DNA of 64,000 bases from Granulosicoccus sp045106855. Lineage in GTDB: Bacteria > Pseudomonadota > Gammaproteobacteria > Granulosicoccales > Granulosicoccaceae. The stretch spans positions 1-64,000 of the forward strand of contig JBGCFI010000033.1 in assembly GCA_045106855.1 (NCBI GenBank), given 5' to 3'. Made by a program: the position numbers and the translations under genes. The notes beneath the pieces are model-generated. The model was given only the letters and a program-made list of their open reading frames with translations, was not told the DNA's origin and did not search any database. Below, in pieces: positions 17,612-25,321 of the stretch (positions are counted from its first letter, which is position 1; every line of letters starts with the position of its first letter).

Positions 17612-18223
17612 ATGAAATTAATCAGTGGGAGATGGATTCTCGCCTTGCTGACAACTGTCGTGGTCAGCGTGTCGGCGTGCAGTAGTGGTCCGCCACCAAA
17701 GTTATATTTACTGGATGCCCGTACTGCTGAAGGTTCAACGTCTGAGACGGAATCTGCATCACTCACCGCTCTGGGCATCAGTCAGGTAAAGCTGCCCGGG
17801 TATGCCAGCGATCCCCGCATTGCCAGCAGTGGCGGTGATGGTTTAATCGTGTTGCTGGACTCAGAGCGCTGGGCCGAGGAACCGGAAGATGCAATTACGC
17901 GACTGTTGTCAGAGCGTTTGCGGGTCCACGCAACGGCTACGGTTCTGGTTGAGCCATGGCCACGCGATTATTCACCGCAAGCGCGCGTCGAGGTGGTGTT
18001 TGACAGGCTTTTAAGAGAAGCGGATGGAGGTGCTCACCTGGCGGGCCAGATTCAATTGTTGTCCGGCAATGGTCGTAAGCTACTTCGGTCTTTGCCGTTT
18101 GATTATCGTGCACCCGGGATCTCCACGGACATTACTGAGTTTTTCCGTATCGTTGCGCTGGGTGTGGATGACATTGCGCGAATTGCGGTTGAGTCTCTTT
18201 TGGCGATGAAGATAAAATCATGA
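17612..18223 (+). CDS. pqiC: PqiC outer-membrane lipoprotein
   Basis: A 203-residue ABC-type transport auxiliary lipoprotein. The signal peptide ends in a lipobox VSAC with Cys23 as the lipidated residue, followed by SSGPPPKLYLLDA, a typical PqiC start. The body contains LPGYASDPRIAS and RWAEEPEDAITRLLSERL, which are family landmarks. PqiC anchors the PqiB tunnel at the outer membrane. It lies 3 bp after pqiB and its stop overlaps the start of the ThuA gene (ATGA), so the operon continues into genes that do not belong to the classical pqi set. Confidence 0.88.
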   Translation: MKLISGRWILALLTTVVVSVSACSSGPPPKLYLLDARTAEGSTSETESASLTALGISQVKLPGYASDPRIASSGGDGLIVLLDSERWAEEPEDAITRLLSERLRVHATATVLVEPWPRDYSPQARVEVVFDRLLREADGGAHLAGQIQLLSGNGRKLLRSLPFDYRAPGISTDITEFFRIVALGVDDIARIAVESLLAMKIKS

Positions 18224-19005
18224 GTATCAATGTATTGGTGTGGGGCGAAAATGTTCATGAGAACACCAACGATGACGTTCGCTCCCTTTACCCCGAAGGC
18301 ATGCATGGTTGCATAGCACAAGCACTGAACAAACGCCCGGGTATTCAGGCTGCAACTGCAACCTTGCAGCAACCCGAGCATGGTCTGAGCAATGAAGCGC
18401 TGGCCGCCACGGATGTCTTGATGTGGTGGGGGCATGCTGCCCATGGCGATGTTAGCGACGATATTGTTGATCGCGTCCAGCAGCGCGTATGGGAAGGTAT
18501 GGGACTGGTTGTTCTGCATTCAGGGCATTTTTCAAAAATATTTAAACGGATGATGGGGACCCCTTGTTCGCTGACCTGGCGGGAAGCGGGTGAGAAGGAG
18601 AGGTTGTGGTCAATCAATCGCTCGCATCCGATCTGTAATGGTATTGATGATTTCTTTGAATTGCCGCAATCTGAAATGTATGGAGAACCTTTTACCGTGC
18701 CGGAACCTCTGGAAACGGTTTTCATATCATGGTTTGAAGGCGGGGAGGTTTTTCGATCAGGACTCACCTGGCAGCGGGGAGCTGGAAAAATATTTTATTT
18801 TGGCCCGGGGCACGAAACCTATCCCATCTATCACGATGACAACGTACAGAAAATACTGGGCAATGCTGTGCACTGGGCGGCTACTGCATCGCCGGCCTGG
18901 GCAACTATCGAACAGGCGCCAAATCGACCTGTTGGAGAGGCGCTTGAGCCCATAGAACAACGGGGATTGAGCCTTCATCAAGACGGCGAAGAAGGATTCA
19001 AATAA
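18220..19005 (+). CDS. ThuA-domain protein
   Basis: A 261-residue protein of the ThuA (trehalose utilisation) family, a glutamine-amidotransferase-like fold. Landmarks are the N-terminal NVLVWGENVHE, DVLMWWGHAAHG (about 66-77), LVVLHSGHFSK (about 96-106) and GKIFYFGPGHETYPIYH (about 189-205). ThuA proteins appear with sugar catabolic dehydrogenases and may process oxidised sugar derivatives, but no reaction is firmly established. The start overlaps the pqiC stop by four bases, and the next gene, a Gfo/Idh/MocA dehydrogenase, follows after 1 bp. The ThuA plus dehydrogenase pairing is common, whereas its attachment to pqiABC is not one I know. Confidence 0.88.
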   Translation: MSINVLVWGENVHENTNDDVRSLYPEGMHGCIAQALNKRPGIQAATATLQQPEHGLSNEALAATDVLMWWGHAAHGDVSDDIVDRVQQRVWEGMGLVVLHSGHFSKIFKRMMGTPCSLTWREAGEKERLWSINRSHPICNGIDDFFELPQSEMYGEPFTVPEPLETVFISWFEGGEVFRSGLTWQRGAGKIFYFGPGHETYPIYHDDNVQKILGNAVHWAATASPAWATIEQAPNRPVGEALEPIEQRGLSLHQDGEEGFK

Positions 19006-19006
19006 C

Positions 19007-20059
19007 GTGCTTGATATCCTGATTGTTGGCACTGGGCGTATGGCGGCAACGCATGCCGAGCGCTATGCTGAAATAGAGGGCGTACGTGTACTCGCGGCCG
19101 TTGATGTTGATAAAACTCGAGCTCAGGCATTCTCTTTAGAGCATGACATCCCCCATGCCTATGATGACTTGCAAACGGCCTTATCGCAGTATCAGTTTGC
19201 CGCGTGTTCCGTGGTGACCCCTGATGCCTGGCATGCTTCAGTATCTATTGCCTGCCTTGATGCAGGCCTTCCTGTGTTGTGTGAAAAACCATTATCAGAT
19301 TCGCTGGAGCAGGCGGATGCCATGGTTAGCGCCGCTCAACGCAGCGGGCAAATGACAATGGTTAATCTCAGTTACCGCACCTCAGGTGCACTCCATACGG
19401 CGAGACAGTTTGTTGATGGTGGCAAGCTGGGTGATATCAGGCATGTGGAAGCCTCTTATCGCCAAAGCTGGCTCGCTTCTGACTATTGGGGCGACTGGAG
19501 AACCGAGGATGCCTGGCTATGGCGGCTCTCTACATCACATGGTTCGTTAGGTGTTCTGGGAGATGTAGGTATTCACATACTGGATTTTCTTTGTGCTGGT
19601 GTTGGTCAGGAAATTGCCGGTTTGCAGTGCAGACTACAAACATTCAATAAGGCACCCGATAATCGAATTGGTGAATACGAGCTGGATGCCAACGACAGTT
19701 GTGTGATGAATGTGGAACTGGGCAACGGCGCATTGGGCGTTGTGCATATGTCACGATATTATACGGGCTACATGAACGATCTTGTGTTAACCATACATGG
19801 CACAGAAGGCGCGGTAACTGTGAGTACCGGGCAGAATGGGGATAGTCTCCGTGTGTGTTTGGGTGATGATATGCATACGCAGACTTGGGCGCTAATTCCC
19901 TGCAAAGATCAACCGGATACGTTCGCACGTTTTGTAGACGCCCTGCATTCGGGTACTTGTCCAACCCCTGATTTTGCCCATGCGTCTAAACTTCAGACGT
20001 ACCTGAGTCTTGGTTTTGACAGTCACGAGACGGGGCAGTGGGTTGACTGCGATTTATAG
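19007..20059 (+). CDS. Gfo/Idh/MocA-family oxidoreductase
   Basis: A 350-residue NAD(P)-dependent dehydrogenase starting with GTG. AAGGA lies about 9 nt upstream, inside the end of the ThuA gene. The Rossmann motif GTGRMA is at 8-13 and the lysine motif CEKPLSD at about 92-98. DVGIHILDFL (about 187-196) holds the Asp/His pair of the C-terminal domain. It should oxidise a sugar or polyol. With the ThuA protein it probably forms a two-step unit modifying a keto-sugar, such as a 3-keto-disaccharide, but that is inference from frequent pairing of the families. It closes the pqi-ThuA operon. Confidence 0.87.
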   Translation: MLDILIVGTGRMAATHAERYAEIEGVRVLAAVDVDKTRAQAFSLEHDIPHAYDDLQTALSQYQFAACSVVTPDAWHASVSIACLDAGLPVLCEKPLSDSLEQADAMVSAAQRSGQMTMVNLSYRTSGALHTARQFVDGGKLGDIRHVEASYRQSWLASDYWGDWRTEDAWLWRLSTSHGSLGVLGDVGIHILDFLCAGVGQEIAGLQCRLQTFNKAPDNRIGEYELDANDSCVMNVELGNGALGVVHMSRYYTGYMNDLVLTIHGTEGAVTVSTGQNGDSLRVCLGDDMHTQTWALIPCKDQPDTFARFVDALHSGTCPTPDFAHASKLQTYLSLGFDSHETGQWVDCDL

Positions 20060-20379
20060 ACAGGTGATTTCTGGAACGGAACGGCAAATTCGCTCATGGC
20101 TGACACTGTGATTTTTATAAACCTAAACTTGAGGTTGAGTGTCGTGCCAGATCCATTCGAGCTGTATTGATCTGAAACTCCGCAATGAGATTAACTGTGA
20201 CCGTGTGATTAACGGTGATAGTGGTTAACCGTGATAGGTGGAGTCTGACCTGACACACACTGTACAAGATTGGACGGGTAAGATGGCCCATGAGAATCAA
20301 AAAATACAGTAACCTATCCGTTAGACTAAGCGACACCTGTCAATACAGATAGCCTGTTGATCACATAGGACCAATCAAA
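20060..20379. other. Gene-free interval with three direct repeats
   Basis: About 320 bp upstream of the DUF1566 gene. It holds three copies of TTAACnGTGA, at 20191-20200, 20209-20218 and 20225-20234, the last two extended to TTAACSGTGATAG. Short phased direct repeats like these often bind a regulator or initiator protein. No coding sequence or strong hairpin is seen. Confidence 0.45.
20191..20237. repeat. Three iteron-like direct repeats TTAACnGTGA
   Basis: Copies start at 20191, 20209 and 20225, with centre spacings of 18 and 16 bp. The second and third share 12 of 13 bases. They lie 143-189 bp upstream of the secreted DUF1566 gene, so they may be a binding site controlling it. No bound protein can be named. 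Confidence 0.5.
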
Positions 20380-20922
20380 ATGAACATGATCAATACATTG
20401 GCATTGGTTGTTTTATCGTCACTTGCCCTGTCATTTTCGCATTCCGCAGTGGTCGTGGAATATGAGATTGGAGGCAAGGGGCCTGCAGGAGGTATTGTCT
20501 TCTATGTCACCGAAGACCGTTCACATGGTCTGGAAGCAGCTCCTGTGGTTCTGGGGAGCGCACCATGGGGTTGCTCTGAGTCATCGATAGTTGGAGGTAC
20601 TCATACGTCGCTGGGTAGTGGCAAGCTCAACACCCAGTTAATCGTTAATCAATGTGGTGAGGGGACAGCGGCGGCATTGGCTAATAATTATGCGGGTGGA
20701 GGCTACATAGATTGGTATTTGCCGTCAAAGGGTGAGTTGAGTTTGATGTATAAAAACTTAGCTGAATTAGGTGCGGGTAATTATGCCGGTGGTAACTATT
20801 GGAGTTCCTCTGAGTATGAGTTTGGAAACTCCTACGCGTGGGTCAATGACTTCGGCGTCATACTCCAAATCGAAGACGTTAAGAGTGAGGAGGTTGGAGT
20901 GCGTGCTGTGCGGGCTTTTTAA
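20380..20922 (+). CDS. Secreted DUF1566 (Lcl C-terminal-like) protein with DGR-type variable end
   Basis: A 180-residue protein with a signal peptide (about 1-23). GGKGPAGGIVFYV (31-43), YIDWYLPSKGELSLMY (109-124) and the end NYWSSSEYEFG...VRAVRAF (139-180) are the pattern of DUF1566/Lcl C-terminal domains, a C-type-lectin-like fold used as a DGR target. In codons 142-172, 20 of 31 end in a pyrimidine while the first two bases vary freely. That is what adenine mutagenesis of AAY-rich template codons gives. The fixed frame residues (YWSS, AW, VRAVRAF) bracket the segment. It is probably a surface-exposed ligand-binding protein. The Avd-like gene 55 bp downstream supports a DGR link. Gly-rich DUF1566 proteins also exist without DGRs. 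Confidence 0.8.
   Translation: MNMINTLALVVLSSLALSFSHSAVVVEYEIGGKGPAGGIVFYVTEDRSHGLEAAPVVLGSAPWGCSESSIVGGTHTSLGSGKLNTQLIVNQCGEGTAAALANNYAGGGYIDWYLPSKGELSLMYKNLAELGAGNYAGGNYWSSSEYEFGNSYAWVNDFGVILQIEDVKSEEVGVRAVRAF
20797..20919 (+). other. Candidate DGR variable region (VR)
   Basis: This is the 3' end of the DUF1566 gene, from YWSS to VRAVRAF. It ends in a GC-rich stretch, 20903-20916, in the position of an initiation-of-mutagenic-homology element. Many codons look like AAC or AAT with one or both adenines replaced (TCC, GTC, TTC, GGC, CTC, ATC, GAC). No template repeat matching it is visible in the window, so the call rests on codon pattern, protein family and the neighbouring Avd-like gene. 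Confidence 0.55.
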
Positions 20923-20948
20923 CCATTTATCCCTTTAACTATTGTGTT

Positions 20949-20971
20949 ACCGCGAAACGGTCGGTTTTTTT
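20949..20971 (+). terminator. Short hairpin plus T-run after the DUF1566 gene
   Basis: ACCG (20949-20952) and CGGT (20958-20961) enclose the loop CGAAA, and a run of seven T follows at 20965-20971. The stem is short for a terminator. DGR targets often carry a GAAA-type hairpin just downstream of the variable region, so the hairpin could serve that role instead. Here it is 27 bp from the end of the reading frame, farther than in the phage BPP-1 system. Confidence 0.4.
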
Positions 20972-20976
20972 AGACT

Positions 20977-21198
20977 ATGGCTCTGTACAACGAACTACCC
21001 GTGTATCGCGATACCTACCGACTGATTCTGACGATTTTTGAATGTACCAAGGATTACTCAGAAGAGTATAGGTACTCGTTAGGTCAGGACATGAAACGCG
21101 ATGCCCTGACGCTAGTGAGAAGTATCTATAGAGCCAACAAAAAGACAGACAAAAAGGAGCAACTGGAAATATTTCTGGATGATTCAGGATGGCAATAG
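20977..21198 (+). CDS. Truncated Avd-like four-helix-bundle protein (DGR accessory)
   Basis: A 73-residue product beginning MALYNELPVYRDTYRLI, followed by ECTKDYSEEYRYSLGQDMKRD and SIYRANKKTDKKE. This is the typical start of the four-helix-bundle proteins annotated as Avd, the accessory protein that binds reverse transcriptase and template RNA in DGRs. Avd proteins are about 115-128 residues. The match stops near residue 65, and the last residues (FLDDSGWQ) do not continue the family, so the second pair of helices is missing. There is no ribosome site before the ATG and a T-run ends 5 bp upstream. It is probably a decayed copy. No continuation in another frame was recognised. Confidence 0.7.
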   Translation: MALYNELPVYRDTYRLILTIFECTKDYSEEYRYSLGQDMKRDALTLVRSIYRANKKTDKKEQLEIFLDDSGWQ

Positions 21199-21589
21199 CG
21201 ATTACAGCGTTGTATATGGCCAAGTTATGCGATCTACCTTGGCCAATTGGACGTGCAGAACGAGAGAGTGGCAAACACAGCGTTGCACTAAAACCGGACC
21301 GAGGCAATACGTATACAGCGTAGTTATTTTCAATCACTCGATCGTCCGCTGTGGGCAGAGACCATGCCATCAGTGTCGGTACGAAGCGGGCATTCCCAAC
21401 TTGATGTGTAACAACCTTTCTAATGTACGGAATGTGGAATTTTGCCTGGCTGCCTGAAGCCGCAAATTGGATGCTGAACGGACTATTGAAATCGTTGCTG
21501 ACGACAAAGTCGGTGGGTTGTTAGACCGACAGTCTCCTTTGATAATGACATTATCAAAGATTAACGGTGGTCTGTTTTTAATATTCGAA
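21199..21589. other. Gene-free interval where a DGR template and RT would be expected
   Basis: In canonical DGRs the template repeat and reverse transcriptase follow avd. Here only 391 bp remain before the end of the J-domain gene. I find no AAC-rich copy of the variable region and no reverse-transcriptase motif in any frame. The one notable item is the palindrome at 21537-21559. Confidence 0.6.
21537..21559. promoter_or_regulatory. Perfect 23-bp palindrome resembling a Fur-family site
   Basis: CTTTGATAATG and CATTATCAAAG flank a single central A, an 11-1-11 perfect inverted repeat. The core GATAATG-A-CATTATC resembles Fur-family boxes, but the spacing is shorter than the classical 19-bp Fur box. 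It lies 31 bp beyond the stop of the J-domain gene, with no start codon close on either side. It could instead be an mRNA-end hairpin, although no T-run follows on either strand. Confidence 0.4.
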
Positions 21590-22771
21590 CTACATCCCTG
21601 TCATTTCATTGATAGACATACGATCCTGCTCTAAGGCCCGCCGTGCATCCAGCGCATCGAGTAGCCCTTCGTGCTCTTGGAGCTGAACGACAAGCTGTTC
21701 GGCCGTAGAAATTTCGTCGTCCAGTTCATTTGCGTGCTTACTTATGCGTTGTTCGCTATCCGCTGAGTTTGCAGAAGAATAGCGTTCGATAATCATGGTG
21801 TGTAATGGATCCCCGAATCGTTTGTCACGAAGCTCAAGCTGAAGCTGTTTGAGCTGAATTTCCAAGGCATTGACAAGCTCTGTGTGGCTATTGTTGTTTA
21901 GATCATCTGGTAATTCACCAACGTGCTCGCAATACAATGTGAGTAACGCCTGGATGTCTTTTTCCTGTCTTGCTTTCAAGCACTCGCTCATCAGAATATG
22001 TTTGGCAGCTTTGGCTTCTTCGTTCTGCTCTCTATCCGGATGCAGGACTTTCGCAAGTTGGCGGAACAATCGCTCTACGGAGAGTTTGTCTTCCAGCGTT
22101 TTGACGGTTTCTTCAATGGGCGGTTCGGAAGACTGATCTTGCGGTTTGGAATCTGCCTGAGTATTGTCATCTTGTTCAGTTGTATCTTGATGTGCTTTTC
22201 CGTTGAGTGGATGTTTTAGCGGGTCGCTGGAGGCCGTTTGGTTAGGCGTGTCGTTGTCGCTCGGTTCACTATATTCGGTGAACGAGTCGTCATCAGCTTG
22301 ATGCTGCTGTCCATTGGAGCTGGCATTGTGTTTTTGCGCCAGCCGTGCAAGCTGGTTTTCGACAGGACCGTCGTTGTTCAGCAGATCAAACCATTGAGTG
22401 CGCAGCGTGTGTGTTTGATCGCGATCCGCAAAAGGATGATCCTGAAGCGAATTCAAATTTTCGTTAATCCAGAGACCAAGAAGCGACTTGTCGGGAATGT
22501 CCAGTTCAGCCTCAGAGAAATGCATAATCAGTTGCGCGGTGACATTGTTCACAGCCCGTGTGAGTTGGTGTTCTCGCGGGACTATGAATTGCCGGAAAAG
22601 GGCGTCAACCTGTTGTGCCTGCCTGTTCCATTGAGCAAGCTCTTCCCGTGTTGATCTGATAGCCGCCCATAAATGCAAATGTCGCTGACTATCAACCCGG
22701 GTGCGAGTGTTAGATTTCTGGCGAGCCACGCGGGTTCTTGAGCTGCGTGGTGACAGGCGACTAAGTGGCAT
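21590..22771 (-). CDS. J-domain-containing protein
   Basis: A 393-residue soluble protein. A basic, helical N-terminal part (1-145) is followed by a polar, acidic linker (about 150-220) rich in Q, D, S and E. A J-domain-like segment follows with LFRQLAKVLHPDREQNEEAKAA (about 235-256), where HPD is at 244-246. The last 100 residues are helical and charged. J-domains stimulate Hsp70 ATPase, so this is probably a specialised DnaK co-chaperone. It lacks the Gly/Phe and zinc domains of DnaJ. It is on the same strand as the VWA/MoxR genes 1 kb upstream, although a DMT exporter on the other strand lies between. Confidence 0.75.
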   Translation of the reverse strand: MPLSRLSPRSSRTRVARQKSNTRTRVDSQRHLHLWAAIRSTREELAQWNRQAQQVDALFRQFIVPREHQLTRAVNNVTAQLIMHFSEAELDIPDKSLLGLWINENLNSLQDHPFADRDQTHTLRTQWFDLLNNDGPVENQLARLAQKHNASSNGQQHQADDDSFTEYSEPSDNDTPNQTASSDPLKHPLNGKAHQDTTEQDDNTQADSKPQDQSSEPPIEETVKTLEDKLSVERLFRQLAKVLHPDREQNEEAKAAKHILMSECLKARQEKDIQALLTLYCEHVGELPDDLNNNSHTELVNALEIQLKQLQLELRDKRFGDPLHTMIIERYSSANSADSEQRISKHANELDDEISTAEQLVVQLQEHEGLLDALDARRALEQDRMSINEMTGM

Positions 22772-22868
22772 TATTGGACTGCTCTGTAGTGGATGTGGGA
22801 ATTGTACATGCCTGAATGGTACCCTACCAAACGCTTGAATCCTGCAACCTGACTAACGTAACCGCAGT

Positions 22869-23834
22869 ATGAATCGACTACACGCCAATGCTCTGTTACT
22901 ACTGGCGGGTGCAATCTGGGGGATGGGGTTTGTCGCACAGGCGACGGCCATGGACAGCGTTGGTCCGTTTCTGTTTATAGCGTTACGGTTTCTTGTTGCC
23001 TGTGTTGTTGTTTTTCCATTTGTTTTAATGGAATCATCAAACCATCGACAACAGCATCGGGCTGCAGAATCAGGGGTGCCGTCAAGACCAGAAGCTGCCA
23101 CTGAGGGTGCCAGTTATCATTTATTGACTCTCGGCGATATCGCTAAATTTGGCTTGATAGGTGTTTCGCTGTTTGTCGGCATGGCTTGCCAGCAGGTTGG
23201 GCTGCTATCCACCAGCGTTACAAATTCTGGTTTTTTGACCGGTCTTTATGTTGTTTTTACGCCGCTCATTGTTATTGCATTGTTCAAAGAAAGGCCGCAT
23301 CCCATTGTATGGCCCGCAGCGAGTCTTGCGTTACTGGGCATTTTTCTACTTTCGGGTGGTGATCCCGGCGCGCTGGTCGTCGGTGATGTACTGACTATTT
23401 TCAGCGCTGTATTCTGGGCGTTGCAGGTGGTCATGATTGCCCGTTTCGTGGGCCAATCCGGAAGGCCACTGGCATTGTCGTTTGTCCAGTTTTTGGTCAC
23501 TGCAGTGCTTGGCCTGCTGGCGGCAATGGTACTGGAGCCTATTGTCTGGGCGAGTATTGTCGATGCGGCTCCGGAGATACTGTATACCGGGGTATTCGCT
23601 AGCGGTATTGCATTTACACTTCAGGTGATTGGACAGCGACATACCACAGCGCCGCAAGCGGCAATTTTCTTGTCATCTGAGGCTCCTTTTGCTGCCTTGT
23701 TTGCATTTCTCTGGTTGGGAGAGCGCATAGGGATTATTGGCGTAGGTGGTTGTGTGATGATTTTCGCTGCCATGTTGCTGGTTGAGCTAGTACCGGAGTG
23801 GCAGTCCCGACGGGTTGAGGTCAAGCCCTCTTAG
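22869..23834 (+). CDS. DMT-family (EamA) exporter
   Basis: A 321-residue protein with ten predicted helices in two EamA halves. It begins NRLHANALLLLAGAIWGMGFVAQA, a typical family start. A polar loop at about 57-80 (HRQQHRAAESG) is longer than usual. The last helices contain FLSSEAPFAALFAFLWLGERI, a conserved DMT segment. The substrate is unknown. It is divergent from the J-domain gene and overlaps the convergent VWA gene by four bases. Confidence 0.85.
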   Translation: MNRLHANALLLLAGAIWGMGFVAQATAMDSVGPFLFIALRFLVACVVVFPFVLMESSNHRQQHRAAESGVPSRPEAATEGASYHLLTLGDIAKFGLIGVSLFVGMACQQVGLLSTSVTNSGFLTGLYVVFTPLIVIALFKERPHPIVWPAASLALLGIFLLSGGDPGALVVGDVLTIFSAVFWALQVVMIARFVGQSGRPLALSFVQFLVTAVLGLLAAMVLEPIVWASIVDAAPEILYTGVFASGIAFTLQVIGQRHTTAPQAAIFLSSEAPFAALFAFLWLGERIGIIGVGGCVMIFAAMLLVELVPEWQSRRVEVKPS

Positions 23835-25321
23835 TCAAGAATTATTCGCTGCCCATAGGGTACAGGCTGCGCAGTTGAATCAGAGGGTACCGCCCAGACT
23901 ATAGGCCAGACGGGTGCATCGCCCGCTGGTCCTTCAAGATCTGTCAGAAACAGTCCGATGTCTGGATTGAACTTAGAAGCGGCGTTTATCAACGGGATAA
24001 AATCAGTGCCACCGCCACCTTTGAACGTGATTGAACGAAGCTCGGACACACCGTGTTTCAAGATATGTTGTTCTCGTACTTTGTCGTCACCGATAATAAG
24101 CATAACTTCGGTTCGGTAGGTGCGTACTATCCGATCTATTTCGTTTGCAAAGCGTTGCATGAGCTTGTCGTTAACGGAGCCTGAGACATCTACCATGATG
24201 CACAAGCGCGGTGCGTTGCGGCTATAACTCGTGCCGGGTTGCCAGGGTAGACGGTTTCCGTTTGACGTGCGTCCACGGTTAGCAATCCAGCTGCGCGTTG
24301 GTCTTGACCAGTTGACATCCGATTGAAGACTTAAAGCGCGTTGCAAACGAGTGCGTAGAATGTGTTCCCAGGGTGTACCGGGTTTAACGTTGTCCGCTAA
24401 CAATTGACGCATAAATGATTGCTCGCCATCGACCGCGTGCGCTCGGAGCAGGCGGTCGTTCCATTGCATCGCTTGCTCTGTGCGTGTCTCGGGCGATTGC
24501 GAAGCTGTAGGGATGAGGTCTCGAATTATGGTGGCTGCCAGTTGCCGCGCAGCATTTGCTTTAGGTCCATCGGTGGTATCTGAATGGATGGACGCGCTCT
24601 GACCGGATGGTTTGAAAGAGGTCGCCGACGCGGAGTTCTGCTCACTGTTTTCGGTATTCTCGGTTTGGCCTGTATTGGTTCGTGTGGAACTTGCATCTTC
24701 ACCTGATTGATCGTTACCTGATTTTTGTTGAGCGGTACTGCCTCCCGAGTTTTGTCTGTCATCAATGGCACGGTAGAGAGATTCGGTGTCCCAGCGATGA
24801 AGGCTGACATCCAACGGTTGTTCGATACCCAGCACATGAAGTAGAAGCGTGTCCAGAGTGACGCTACCGTCAGGGAGACTCAACCACGTAAGATGTGATA
24901 GCGATGCATTGACGATAGCGTCGGCACAAACTGCAAATAATTCGGAGTCGATATCTCCCAAGCGTTGGTTTAATTGATGTTGGCGGTCTACGTGCCTGAG
25001 AGCAACATGCAGTACCTGATGTGCCACCAGGCCTGTTTGCTCCTCAAGTGATCGTTCAATGAAGGCGGGTCCATAAAATAGCGTTTTTCCATCATTCCCA
25101 ATGATCCATCGTTTTTGGCTGTGCCGATTATCCGTATCGGCAAACTGAACCCGTGAAGGTACTTGCTGGACGTCACGATGCTGCATCCATAGTGCAAGTC
25201 CGCCACTGGCCGGAGCATATTCAACCAAGCGTTGTATGGCACGAGTGCCACGATGTCCATTCGCATCAAGTTGATAGCTGAACGGGGCTTCTTCCATGAA
25301 CCCGCTACTGAGTTTAGACAT
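23831..25321 (-). CDS. VWA-like DUF2201 protein, metallopeptidase-like N-terminus
   Basis: I chose the ATG at 25321, which overlaps the MoxR stop (ATGTCTAA) and gives 496 residues. An in-frame start at 25339 would add six. The N-terminal DUF2201 domain has HQVLHVALRH (101-110) in the place of an HExxH zinc motif, with Gln instead of Glu, so peptidase activity is doubtful. A polar, low-complexity Q/S/N/T linker spans about 190-255. The C-terminal VWA-like domain carries a MIDAS motif DVSGS at 378-382 and GGGGTDF (about 427-433). Such proteins pair with MoxR ATPases, like ViaA with RavA, to remodel or load metal-containing proteins. Confidence 0.87.
   Translation of the reverse strand: MSKLSSGFMEEAPFSYQLDANGHRGTRAIQRLVEYAPASGGLALWMQHRDVQQVPSRVQFADTDNRHSQKRWIIGNDGKTLFYGPAFIERSLEEQTGLVAHQVLHVALRHVDRQHQLNQRLGDIDSELFAVCADAIVNASLSHLTWLSLPDGSVTLDTLLLHVLGIEQPLDVSLHRWDTESLYRAIDDRQNSGGSTAQQKSGNDQSGEDASSTRTNTGQTENTENSEQNSASATSFKPSGQSASIHSDTTDGPKANAARQLAATIIRDLIPTASQSPETRTEQAMQWNDRLLRAHAVDGEQSFMRQLLADNVKPGTPWEHILRTRLQRALSLQSDVNWSRPTRSWIANRGRTSNGNRLPWQPGTSYSRNAPRLCIMVDVSGSVNDKLMQRFANEIDRIVRTYRTEVMLIIGDDKVREQHILKHGVSELRSITFKGGGGTDFIPLINAASKFNPDIGLFLTDLEGPAGDAPVWPIVWAVPSDSTAQPVPYGQRIILD

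Noticed and set aside
20060..21589. A DGR template repeat or a reverse transcriptase
   Set aside because: I looked for an AAC-rich copy of the variable region and for RT motifs in all frames and found neither.
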